Notes under the pieces: model-generated
Database searches by the model: none
Told to the model about the DNA's origin: nothing
What the model saw: the letters and a program-made list of their open reading frames with translations, nothing else
Origin: Anaerolineae bacterium
GTDB lineage: Bacteria > Chloroflexota > Anaerolineae > Anaerolineales > Villigracilaceae
Length of the DNA: 44,330 bases
Assembly: GCA_018648605.1 (NCBI GenBank)
Contig: JABGQU010000007.1
Location: 1-44,330 of the forward strand
Direction: 5' to 3'
Shown: one piece after another, positions 18,630 to 27,868 of the stretch
How the letters are laid out: the number at the start of each line of letters is the position of its first letter
Position numbering within the stretch: the stretch's first letter is position 1
Position numbers and translations under genes: made by a program

Positions 18630-19742
18630 TTATTCCGTTTGTGCTTGTACTCTTTGAAATTCCTTCAAAAACTCTTGCGCAATATCCGCATTAAAAATAA
18701 CGATAATATTTTCATCGTTGCGTTCTTCAGCGCTGCGAGAAAAGTTATACGAACCGGTGATGACGATCTCTTCGTCAATGATGAAAACCTTGTGATGCAT
18801 CAAGCCTTTAATACCATCCTCGCGGACGTCGATATCTGCTTGGGCGAGAACATCATACTCCCCACCCTGATTGGATGCGACCTGTGAGTGGTCCATCACC
18901 CCGGCGACTATTACCCCGTCTCGCGCGCGGCTTTGAATTGCTTCCGATATATCGTCAGACGTGAACGAATATGCCATGAAGTAAATACTCTCTTGCGCAT
19001 TATCTAATAAATCAACGATCACTTCAGCAACACCATCGTCAGGCGAGAAATAGGTTTCGATCATCGTCCCGTTCACAAAAATAACGGGGTTCGGCGTATC
19101 TGAAACGGTATCGGGGCCGAAATGGTCATCCACGAACATTTCATCAAATTCAGTCTGATAATTTTCAATAAGTTTTTGTGAGCGGATACGAAGCAGATTG
19201 TTATTATCTTTATAGCCACCACCAATGGTGAAATTCATTGAGCCTAGCCAAAGTTCTGTGCGATCAATAATGACAAACTTGTCGTGCATCAACCCTTCAC
19301 GACGATCTCCCAAAATGGTGATGCCGGCATCTATTAATTCCTGGGGCACATCGCGATCACGGTTATCGCTTTCCATTACAAGGCGCACCTGCACGCCACG
19401 ATGGAGCGCGTCTATTAATGCATCACGGATGCTCCACAAGCTGAGGCTGTAAACAGCCAAGTCCACGCTGAGACGAGCATCATCAATAGCGGCAGCAAGT
19501 TGAGTATCGGGTCCGTTTCGGTAGGAATCGGCATCGGGATGGGCCGGGTCTGTAAAGTAGAGTTCAAACCAGCCACCATCCACACCATATCCAATTCCTA
19601 AAGGAATTTCTTGCAACTCAACAACATTATCGTCCACAAAGGGCAGCGTAGGCGGCACTTCAGGCGTCAACGTTTCGAGGGGCATGGGCTGACAAGCAGA
19701 TATTAAAAGAAAAATGGAAAGAAGAAAGAGACTTTGTTTCAT
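18630..19742 (-). CDS. phospholipase D-like domain lipoprotein
   Basis: Two HxK motifs: MHDKFVIIDRTELWLGSMNFT and MHHKVFIIDEEIVITGSYNFS; lipobox LLISAC. Confidence 0.92.
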   Translation of the reverse strand: MKQSLFLLSIFLLISACQPMPLETLTPEVPPTLPFVDDNVVELQEIPLGIGYGVDGGWFELYFTDPAHPDADSYRNGPDTQLAAAIDDARLSVDLAVYSLSLWSIRDALIDALHRGVQVRLVMESDNRDRDVPQELIDAGITILGDRREGLMHDKFVIIDRTELWLGSMNFTIGGGYKDNNNLLRIRSQKLIENYQTEFDEMFVDDHFGPDTVSDTPNPVIFVNGTMIETYFSPDDGVAEVIVDLLDNAQESIYFMAYSFTSDDISEAIQSRARDGVIVAGVMDHSQVASNQGGEYDVLAQADIDVREDGIKGLMHHKVFIIDEEIVITGSYNFSRSAEERNDENIIVIFNADIAQEFLKEFQRVQAQTE

Positions 19743-19843
19743 TACTTGTTTTCCTCGCTTTATTTTGATGGCTGATTATACTGCGTGGGGTATAATTCTG
19801 CGCGCTTAAACCCACACTCAGGCTTAACAAAAAAGGAAGTTTT

Positions 19844-20713
19844 ATGGCTCTTGCAGAATTTGTTTATACGGAATTACTTAAACCGCGTCCTCTCCGCAAA
19901 TTAGCGAATGCTATTTTGTTGAAAATCATCCCCGAAAAGATAAAAGTAGATCCAGCGACGCTGTATCTGAACCCGAATGACCCGGTCCTTTCGGGCGCAC
20001 TGACTTTGCGCGTTTATGAGAATAGTGAAATTGCCTTCTTTAAAGAGCATTGCCTTGGTGATATGGTTTTTGTAGATATTGGCGGCAACGTTGGGCTATA
20101 TAGCGCGCTCGCTATGCATACCCTTAATAATGATGGCAAGATCATCACGCTTGAGCCGCACCCTGAATCTTTTGCGCTGCTTGCGAAAAATGTAAAAGTC
20201 AACCAGGAAGCACGTGGTATTGAAGACGCACCTAAAATTGAGCTTTTTCAAATGGCGGCTTCTTCTCAAAGCGGCACACGCAGCCTTGCGCTAAACCCCG
20301 AAAACAAAGCTGATAATCGCCTTTCTGACGCGCCCGATGAATGGGAGAGCATTCCCATCGAAGCCAAATCGATGGATGCGCTACTTATCGAACAAGGCAT
20401 CAAAGAAGTCAATTTTGTCAAAATGGATGTACAGGGCTATGAGCATCGGATTATTTCTGGCTTCATGGATACTTTGCGCCACTCAGAAAAAACCATCGTC
20501 ATGACCGAATTTTGGCCCCAGGGTATCGAGAGTACTGGCGGCGATGCGCGCGGCTATTTGCAAGACCTGAGCGATCTCGGCTTTACGCTTTATGAACTCA
20601 AAGAAAAACCGCTCGGGCATATTGAGCCATTGGAAGATTGGGATACGCTCATTGCGCGTTTGCATGGACGCAAATATACGAATTTGATCGCGGTTAAAGG
20701 ATATGAGCTTTAA
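19844..20713 (+). CDS. FkbM family methyltransferase
   Basis: GDMVFVDIGGNVGLYSALAMHTL; ITLEPHPESFALLAKNVKVN; NFVKMDVQGYEHRIISGF. Confidence 0.9.
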   Translation: MALAEFVYTELLKPRPLRKLANAILLKIIPEKIKVDPATLYLNPNDPVLSGALTLRVYENSEIAFFKEHCLGDMVFVDIGGNVGLYSALAMHTLNNDGKIITLEPHPESFALLAKNVKVNQEARGIEDAPKIELFQMAASSQSGTRSLALNPENKADNRLSDAPDEWESIPIEAKSMDALLIEQGIKEVNFVKMDVQGYEHRIISGFMDTLRHSEKTIVMTEFWPQGIESTGGDARGYLQDLSDLGFTLYELKEKPLGHIEPLEDWDTLIARLHGRKYTNLIAVKGYEL

Positions 20714-20721
20714 ATTCTTAC

Positions 20722-20786
20722 CGCCCCTCTCTAACTCCCCCCTGAGGGGGGAGAATTTATTCCTTCCCCATAAAGGGGAAGGGCAG
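20722..20786. repeat. GC-rich double-palindrome repeat between the fkbM-like gene and murJ
   Basis: CTCCCCCCTGAGGGGGGAG and CCTTCCCCATAAAGGGGAAGG. Confidence 0.7.
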
Positions 20787-20787
20787 G

Positions 20788-22425
20788 ATGGGCGCAATTT
20801 TGAGCAACGAATCTAACGCCAATCGCCAGATCGCTCGCGCTGCGGGTACGGTTATGCTCGCCTTTGCTTTTGGGCAAATCGTTGGGCTTTTGCGCCGCAT
20901 CCTCGTCGCGCAGGCTTTTGGCGCAGGCGCAGAGCTGGATGCCTTCATCGCCGCGAATCGCGTTTCTGAGACGCTCTTCAATCTCGTTGCGGGCGGCGCA
21001 TTGGGATCGGCTTTCATCCCCACTTTTGCTGGATTATTGGCGAAAGATGAAAAGGATTCTGCGTGGAAATTGGCGAGCGCAGTCGCCAATTGGGTCGCTC
21101 TTGTTTTGGGCTTGCTCGCCGCGCTGGCAGCAATTTTCGCTCCCCAAATTGTACGTCACGCCCTTGCTCCCGGCTTTTCTGCCAACCCCGAACAATTTGC
21201 GCTCACGGTCACGCTACTCCGCATTCAACTCTTCTCGGCAATGATTTTCGGCTTAAGCGGGCTTGTGATGGGAATTCTGAATTCGCATCAAGCTTTCCTA
21301 ATCCCTGCGCTGACCCCATCTATGTACCAGGTCGGGATGATCTTCGGCGTGCTGGTGCTTGCACCCACAATGGGCATTTATGGTCTTGCTTGGGGGGTAG
21401 TGATCGGGGCATTTTTCCATTTGGCGTTGCAAATCCCCGCTTTATTAAAACTCCCTCGTAGTAATGACTTCAGTCATTCCAACGCCAAAGGGCTAAAGCC
21501 CTTACTAGAAGGCTCTTCTTATTCGTTCACCCTCGGCTTTGGTGATGCGAACGTTAGCGAGGTGATCCGTTTGATGGGACCCCGTCTTTTGGGCGTAGCC
21601 GTTGTGCAACTCAATTTCTGGGTTAATACTTGGCTGGCATCACGGATGGCGGCTGGCTCTGTAGCGGGCATCGAATATGGGTTTGCGCTGATGCTAATGG
21701 CGCAGGTTGCGATTGCTCAATCTATTGCAACAGCCGCGATGCCAACTTTCGCCGCCCAATATGCGCTCGGCAAATTGGATGATGTCCGCAATTCACTCGC
21801 GGCAACTATTCGCGGGGTTTTGCTGCTCTCAATTCCTGCGGCAGTGGGATTGATCATTCTGCGCGTTCCCCTCATCACCTTGCTCTATCAACGCGGCGAA
21901 TTTGACGCGCGCTCGACGGAGATCGTCGCTTGGGCATTGCTTTGGTACGCAGTCGGCTTGGTTGGGCACTCGGTGATGGAAATTTTGGCACGCGCATTTT
22001 ACGCGCTCCACGATACAAAAACGCCTGTTTTGGTCGGTATCGGCGCAATGAGCCTAAATATTGTCTTCAGCATCGCTTTTGCTGCGCTTTTCGAGCAAAT
22101 CGGCTGGATGCCGCATGGCGGTTTGGCACTTGCCAACTCTCTTGCCACTGCGCTGGAGATGGTCTTGTTATTAATCTTAATGCGAAAACGTTTGGGCGGG
22201 ATAGATGGTGCAAATATCGCGCGCGGGTTTGGGCAGGCAACGCTCGCCGCGTTGGGGATGGGCATCACGTTAGTTTGGTGGAGACAAGCTCAAATCGCGT
22301 CCGCACCGTGGGTGGTTGCATTGGGCGGAATCGCTATCGGGGGAATAATCTATCTTTTAGGCGTGTGGATTCTAAAAGTCCCGGAAATCAGGCAAGTTAT
22401 TGCGATGATTCGTAGAAGATTTTAG
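20788..22425 (+). CDS. murJ: murein biosynthesis integral membrane protein MurJ (lipid II flippase)
   Basis: GQIVGLLRRILVAQAFGAGAELDAFIAANRVSETLFNLVAGGALGSAFIPTFAGLLA; LMGPRLLGVAVVQLNFWVNTWLAS; LLYQRGEFDARSTEIVAWALLWYAVGLVGHSVMEILARAFYALHDTKTPV. Confidence 0.95.
   Translation: MGAILSNESNANRQIARAAGTVMLAFAFGQIVGLLRRILVAQAFGAGAELDAFIAANRVSETLFNLVAGGALGSAFIPTFAGLLAKDEKDSAWKLASAVANWVALVLGLLAALAAIFAPQIVRHALAPGFSANPEQFALTVTLLRIQLFSAMIFGLSGLVMGILNSHQAFLIPALTPSMYQVGMIFGVLVLAPTMGIYGLAWGVVIGAFFHLALQIPALLKLPRSNDFSHSNAKGLKPLLEGSSYSFTLGFGDANVSEVIRLMGPRLLGVAVVQLNFWVNTWLASRMAAGSVAGIEYGFALMLMAQVAIAQSIATAAMPTFAAQYALGKLDDVRNSLAATIRGVLLLSIPAAVGLIILRVPLITLLYQRGEFDARSTEIVAWALLWYAVGLVGHSVMEILARAFYALHDTKTPVLVGIGAMSLNIVFSIAFAALFEQIGWMPHGGLALANSLATALEMVLLLILMRKRLGGIDGANIARGFGQATLAALGMGITLVWWRQAQIASAPWVVALGGIAIGGIIYLLGVWILKVPEIRQVIAMIRRRF
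21455..21511. repeat. in-frame palindromic repeat element inside murJ
   Basis: AATGACT-tc-AGTCATT (21463-21478) and AAGGGCT-aa-AGCCCTT (21488-21503) flanked by GTAGTAA / TTACTAG. Confidence 0.75.
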
Positions 22426-22466
22426 AAAAAAAAGATACCGAGTGTTTTGAAAACACTCGGTATCTG
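22425..22466 (-). terminator. terminator between convergent murJ and murA
   Basis: 16-bp perfect stem AGATACCGAGTGTTTT/AAAACACTCGGTATCT; minus-strand T8. Confidence 0.9.
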
Positions 22467-22473
22467 CGTTTAG

Positions 22474-23769
22474 CTATTGTTCTTTTACTCGCTCTATTTT
22501 TGCCCCCAAAGCCTTGAATTTCTGCTCAACATCGGCATAGCCGCGATCAATTTGACTGATATTCCGAATGGTCGATTTGCCATCTGCAGCAAGTGCAGCG
22601 AGTAACAATGCCATGCCCGCGCGAATGTCGGGACTATCGACGTTTTCGCCAAAGAGCTGGGCTGGGCCCTGCACGATGCAGCGATAGGGGTCGCAGAGAA
22701 TGATCTTCGCGCCCATACTGACGAGTTTGTCAGTGAAATACATGCGCCCGGAATACATCCAGTCGTGGAACATGATCGTGCCTTCAGATTGCGTGGCAAT
22801 GGTGATAACGATGCTGATGAGATCGGTGGGGAAAGCGGGCCAGACGTTTGTTTTGATCTCAGGAATTGCGCCACCATAATCAGGAATGATTTTCATGGAT
22901 TGGTCGTTGGAAACGAGCAGGTCGTCGCCTTCCACTTCCCAACAAACGCCAAGGCGTTCCATCACAATTTTGACCATGTCGAGATATTTCACACCCGCAT
23001 TACGAACGCGGATGTTGCCCTTCGTAACCACTGCCGCGCCAACAAAAGAGATCACCTCAAGATAGTCCGCGCCGATGGTGAACTCGCCACCGTGCAAACG
23101 CGGTACACCTTCGATATGCAGCGTGTTCGAGCCAATTTCTTCGATCTTTGCGCCCAAGCTATTCAACAAATGACAAAGTTCCTGCACATGCGGTTCTGAA
23201 GCAGCATTGCGGATAACGGTTTTCCCTTCGGCGAGCACAGCCGCCATAACCGCGTTTTCTGTGGCAGTCACACTGGCTTCATCAAAAAGGATACTTGCGC
23301 CCTTTAACCCGTTGGCTTTGAATTCGAGTATGCGATCATAGCTCACTTCTGCGCCGAGGGCTTCCAATGCCAGAAAATGCGTATCCAGCCGTCGTCGCCC
23401 GATCACGTCTCCGCCGGGGGGAGGCAAACGAAGTTCTCCGCACCGAGCCGTTATGGGGCCAGCAAGCAAGATCGAGGCACGTATGCGTCGGCTGAGCTCT
23501 ATATCCAACTCAAGAGGCTTTAGTTCTTTTGCGGTGATCTGCCACGAGGTTTCGCTCAAGTCCACTACCTCTGCGCCCATGCTCTCGAGCAATTTTCGCA
23601 TATCTTGCACGTCTCGAATTTGCGGCACATTATGCAAAATAACAGGCTCTTCGCTTAGTAAAGTTGCCGCCAACATGGGCAACGCAGCATTTTTATTGCC
23701 GGCAGGCGTAATTTCGCCTTTTAGCGGGATGCCACCTTCGATCAGAAATTTTTCCATGAAATACTCCAT
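22474..23769 (-). CDS. murA: UDP-N-acetylglucosamine 1-carboxyvinyltransferase (likely start 23757)
   Basis: MEKFLIEGGIPLKGEITPAGNKNAALPMLAATLLSEEPVILHNVPQIRDV; RASILLAGPITARCGELRLPPPGGDVIGRRRLDTHF. Confidence 0.96.
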   Translation of the reverse strand: MEYFMEKFLIEGGIPLKGEITPAGNKNAALPMLAATLLSEEPVILHNVPQIRDVQDMRKLLESMGAEVVDLSETSWQITAKELKPLELDIELSRRIRASILLAGPITARCGELRLPPPGGDVIGRRRLDTHFLALEALGAEVSYDRILEFKANGLKGASILFDEASVTATENAVMAAVLAEGKTVIRNAASEPHVQELCHLLNSLGAKIEEIGSNTLHIEGVPRLHGGEFTIGADYLEVISFVGAAVVTKGNIRVRNAGVKYLDMVKIVMERLGVCWEVEGDDLLVSNDQSMKIIPDYGGAIPEIKTNVWPAFPTDLISIVITIATQSEGTIMFHDWMYSGRMYFTDKLVSMGAKIILCDPYRCIVQGPAQLFGENVDSPDIRAGMALLLAALAADGKSTIRNISQIDRGYADVEQKFKALGAKIERVKEQ

Positions 23770-23903
23770 TCCGTAAAGTTGCCGAAATTGTAACAGAAGA
23801 CTGAAAAATAGCCCCTAAGTAGGGGGTAGTGATTACAAAAATGAAAGTCTTCTCTTATCATTCGTCATATAATTACAGTATCTTTTCGTTATAATGAAGA
23901 TGT

Positions 23904-24689
23904 ATGAATATATCTATTGTCGTTCCTCTTCTATTGGGATGGGTTGCCGCCCTGCTCGTGAACTATCTTGCTGACGTTTTACCTGCTACCCGGCAATTAA
24001 CATCCCCTCCCTGCAAACAGTGTTCCGCCAAATTCGCATGGACAAATTATCTACTGCTCAAAAGTTGCTCCGCTTGTGAAAAACCACGCGCAACGCGTAC
24101 CTGGGTGACACAAGTTTTAGGGTTGATCGCCAGCCTTTATATCTGGTTCTCCCCGCCCAATACACTGGGATATTGGCTCGGTCTGCTCTTATTGGTTTAT
24201 CTTGCTGTAGTTTTTATCATTGATCTTGAACATCGCTTAATACTTCACCCCACGAGCATTTTTGGTGCAATTCTTGCGTTGGGACTTGGCATCTTCTTGC
24301 ATGGTCTGAAAGAAACATTGCTCGGCGGTTTGGCTGGCTACGGGATCATGTACGCGCTTTATGGCTTTGGCGTTCTTTTCACCAAATTCCGCGCAAAACG
24401 GATGATAGCCGCCGGGCTGGAACCCGATGACGAGGACGCACTCGGTTTTGGTGATGTTAATCTCGCAGGCATTTTAGGATTATTGCTTGGCTGGCCTATA
24501 ATTTGGTTCGGTTTGCTTCTCGGCATTCTGGCTGGCGGAGCGGTCAGTCTGATCATCGTTATCGCCATTTTCATTCAGCAACGTTATCAAAAAGACGCGC
24601 TGATGATCTTCATTCCTTACGGTCCCTATTTTATTCTAAGTACCTTCATCCTTCTCTACTTGCCCCATTGGATCACGTCAATTTTATAA
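23904..24689 (+). CDS. prepilin peptidase (A24 family)
   Basis: CKQC...CSAC zinc motif; VVFIIDLEHRLILHPTS (catalytic Asp); GFGDVNLAGILGLLLGWP (GxGD motif). Confidence 0.92.
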   Translation: MNISIVVPLLLGWVAALLVNYLADVLPATRQLTSPPCKQCSAKFAWTNYLLLKSCSACEKPRATRTWVTQVLGLIASLYIWFSPPNTLGYWLGLLLLVYLAVVFIIDLEHRLILHPTSIFGAILALGLGIFLHGLKETLLGGLAGYGIMYALYGFGVLFTKFRAKRMIAAGLEPDDEDALGFGDVNLAGILGLLLGWPIIWFGLLLGILAGGAVSLIIVIAIFIQQRYQKDALMIFIPYGPYFILSTFILLYLPHWITSIL

Positions 24690-24711
24690 AGTTTATTACA
24701 AGGTTTTAATT

Positions 24712-27354
24712 ATGAACAAGAATATTTTTTTTCCAAATAAAAAACGGAAACCAAAAGGGCAATCTATGGTTGAGTTTGCTCTTGTTTTACCCGTTTTACT
24801 TGTACTTGTTTTTGGCTTAATGGAAGCGGGGCGACTGCTTTTTATTTATGGCTCTGTTACTACAGCCAGCCGAGAGGCAGTACGCTACGGGTCTGCAACC
24901 GGCGATAACGGCTCTGGCACACCAAAATATTTGGATTGTACCGGCATCCAAACCGCAGCAGAGACAATGGGATTCATTCTCCCTATAAGTAGCGTGGATA
25001 TTATCTTCACACGCGGCGGGACAACCTTTGCTGACTGCGATACATCCAGCAGCACCTTCCCTAACCCTTCATCTGGACTCTTCCAAAACGGAGATCGTAT
25101 TGAAGTAATATCCACTAGTGCATATACGCCGATGGTGCCGCTTGTCCCCTTTGGAAATTTTGATATTACAACAGAAAGCAAGAGAACGATCTTTATAGGT
25201 ATCACAATTGATGCAACACCTAGTACACCTGGTCTAACCCCGACTATCAGCCTGACAGCCCCAGCAGACCAAACCTACAGCACATCCGGGGAAACGATCT
25301 CGTATACCTTCACCATCGACAATACAGGAACGATCGACCTGACCACATCTTCTGTAACGGTCAGCATCACAAGAGAAAGCGACGGTGTTGAAATTCATAC
25401 CAATACTTGCAATACCGGCGCGATCACTGCAGGCAATAACAACACTTGCGTTGGCAGCTACACCACTACCGGTACGGATGATGCTGACCTTGGGACAAAT
25501 CTCATTATCTCGGGCTCTGCGACAGGTTCAGATGGGACAGATACAGCCACAGCCAGTGATAATAGTTTAGTCACATTCACGGAATTGCCTGCACTAACCC
25601 TCAACGACATTACAGTTACTCCCACATCAAAAACCAGTGAAGGTTTTGTAACCTATACATATGACCTGACGAATTCGGGAAATGTCCCGCTTTCCAATTT
25701 CACGATCACCGACACTGGCGGACTGGCTATCACGAGTATCGACTGTATGCCGAGTGGCTTGGCTGTGGGCACATCCACAGGTTCAAGCTGTACTGCCCAA
25801 TATTGGATCACCGATCCAACCGATCTGGATGCAGGTTCCGTCACCCACAACGCCAGTATTCAGGCTGAATACAGCGGTACCCCCACAACGCCTGTATCTG
25901 GAAACGTAACGGTCTACACACAGCCATTGGCATTGGTATTTACCAGCGCAATCCCTAGTCCCTATGCAGCAGAAGGGGACGTAACCTTCACCTTCCAGTT
26001 GAGCAACTATTCTGGCACTGATATGGATAACCCGGTCATTGACTTTGACTTGGCACGCCTGGATGGTACGTCCGCATCGCCTGCAAGCACCACCCTAACT
26101 TGCAGCACCCCACTCGCAATAACAATTACCTGTTCTGGCACCTATGCTATCACCCAGGGGGATCTGGATGCCGGCGGGATCATTCTACGCAATACGACAG
26201 CCTCTGCTACACAAGGCGCTGAAACCCTTGTCTCAAACACTTTGGCCGACTTCACTATTTACGCGGATGAAGAAATTGAATTCTATGTTTCCACCGCACT
26301 TAAAGCAGACGGTGTACCGATCAGCAGTGGAGACACGGTTTCCATCACGACTAGCACGCTTGAATACACCTATTCACTCGACAATCAAAGCAATATCTCC
26401 ATTCCGGCTGGGACGGTCTACGAGATCAAGGAAAATGGCGTTGTTGTTTGTACAAAAGCACTAAATGCAGCGCTTGCGCCAGCCACAACCACCCCGACAG
26501 CAGATCAATGTGTGAGAAGCTATCCGGTTGTTGATCCTGACGATCTTGATGCAGGCTCCATCATCAGCCCTGTCATCGGTTATATCGACAGCATCTCATG
26601 GGGCGGCTCCACTTTGCTACCGGTCACTTCAAATAACACGGATACAGCTACCGTATATACATATCATACAGACCGTCTGAGTTTGGATATCAGCGCAACA
26701 GTGCTTGGCTCCCCTGTAAATGATGGAGATACGCTCGATGTAGGCGACGTGATCGCTTTTACCTACACACTTACCAATACAGGCAACACGACACTTACCC
26801 CTACGTACGCACTAAGTGGTGGACTAGGCACAGTTACCTGCAGCTCAGGCGCAAACATCACCCCTGGAAATTCCACTGACTGTGACAGCACCTATACAAT
26901 TCTCTCCGGCGATGTCGGTACGCTAACCAACAGCGCTACAGCCAGTGCTTCCAGCGGCGCAACAACTTCAACCGTGGACAGTATGTTCTTTACAGTGACA
27001 AATCCTGCGGTCTGTTCACTAAGCCATAGCGGCACAATTCCTGCGAACACAAAAACCCCATCATGGACATTTACCAATAATTCAGGAACCAGCATTACCG
27101 TTGCCAGTGTTACCATTAACTGGCATAACACAAATTCTGATCGCAAGTTAAAAATTATCAGATTGGATGGGACAAAAATCTGGGACAGCGAATCTAATTC
27201 TGGCTCTGAGGCTGCATCCGGGGCATGGGCGATCGGAAATGGCGCCACCGCAAATCTCGGAATCGAATTCGGAAAAGCCCCAGGGACCTATGTAAGGGCA
27301 ATTATCACATTTTCCGATCCTGTATGCTCAGCTACAACGCTTAGCTCACCCTAG
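24712..27354 (+). CDS. TadE-like pseudopilin N-terminus fused to multiple DUF11/DUF7507-like repeat domains
   Basis: PKGQSMVEFALVLPVLLVLVFGLMEAGRLLFIYGSVTTASREAVRYGS, then repeated VTYTYDLTNSGNVPLSNFTITD-like modules. Confidence 0.85.
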   Translation: MNKNIFFPNKKRKPKGQSMVEFALVLPVLLVLVFGLMEAGRLLFIYGSVTTASREAVRYGSATGDNGSGTPKYLDCTGIQTAAETMGFILPISSVDIIFTRGGTTFADCDTSSSTFPNPSSGLFQNGDRIEVISTSAYTPMVPLVPFGNFDITTESKRTIFIGITIDATPSTPGLTPTISLTAPADQTYSTSGETISYTFTIDNTGTIDLTTSSVTVSITRESDGVEIHTNTCNTGAITAGNNNTCVGSYTTTGTDDADLGTNLIISGSATGSDGTDTATASDNSLVTFTELPALTLNDITVTPTSKTSEGFVTYTYDLTNSGNVPLSNFTITDTGGLAITSIDCMPSGLAVGTSTGSSCTAQYWITDPTDLDAGSVTHNASIQAEYSGTPTTPVSGNVTVYTQPLALVFTSAIPSPYAAEGDVTFTFQLSNYSGTDMDNPVIDFDLARLDGTSASPASTTLTCSTPLAITITCSGTYAITQGDLDAGGIILRNTTASATQGAETLVSNTLADFTIYADEEIEFYVSTALKADGVPISSGDTVSITTSTLEYTYSLDNQSNISIPAGTVYEIKENGVVVCTKALNAALAPATTTPTADQCVRSYPVVDPDDLDAGSIISPVIGYIDSISWGGSTLLPVTSNNTDTATVYTYHTDRLSLDISATVLGSPVNDGDTLDVGDVIAFTYTLTNTGNTTLTPTYALSGGLGTVTCSSGANITPGNSTDCDSTYTILSGDVGTLTNSATASASSGATTSTVDSMFFTVTNPAVCSLSHSGTIPANTKTPSWTFTNNSGTSITVASVTINWHNTNSDRKLKIIRLDGTKIWDSESNSGSEAASGAWAIGNGATANLGIEFGKAPGTYVRAIITFSDPVCSATTLSSP

Positions 27355-27369
27355 GACAAAAAACTAATT

Positions 27370-27852
27370 ATGGATAAGAATCGTAAAAAAACTCAGACTG
27401 AGCAAGGCCAAAGTCTTGTTGAGCTTGCCATTAGCCTTATTATCCTTCTTACCCTTCTGGCGGGAGCAGTCGACTTTGGCATGGCGCTTTACTCCTACGT
27501 TTCTCTACGTGATGCAGCTCAAGAAGGGGCGCTTTATGCTTCGATCGATCCTTTAAATGCCACAGAAATAACAAATCGCGTTACTTCCTCGTCCTCTTCA
27601 CCCGTTGATCTAGCCAACGATCTAGAAGAAACCGGCGAAGGAGTAACGATTATCATCATCACAACTTCTGGGGAGATCCCTGTAGCTAGCGCAACAACTT
27701 CAAATGCATGTGAAGGAAATGGCGCAGCAGTACGCGTAGAGGTAAGCTATCTCTATCATCTCATTATGCCTTTGCTCCCGGAAATCTTAGGAGTTTCAGA
27801 AATTCCCCTCACAGCATCTGTAACAGATGCTATTCTGAGTCCCCCCTGCTAA
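27370..27852 (+). CDS. TadE family pseudopilin
   Basis: EQGQSLVELAISLIILLTLLAGAVDFGMALYSYVSLRDAAQEGALYAS. Confidence 0.88.
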   Translation: MDKNRKKTQTEQGQSLVELAISLIILLTLLAGAVDFGMALYSYVSLRDAAQEGALYASIDPLNATEITNRVTSSSSSPVDLANDLEETGEGVTIIIITTSGEIPVASATTSNACEGNGAAVRVEVSYLYHLIMPLLPEILGVSEIPLTASVTDAILSPPC

Positions 27853-27868
27853 GCAAGCAGAAAGAGAG

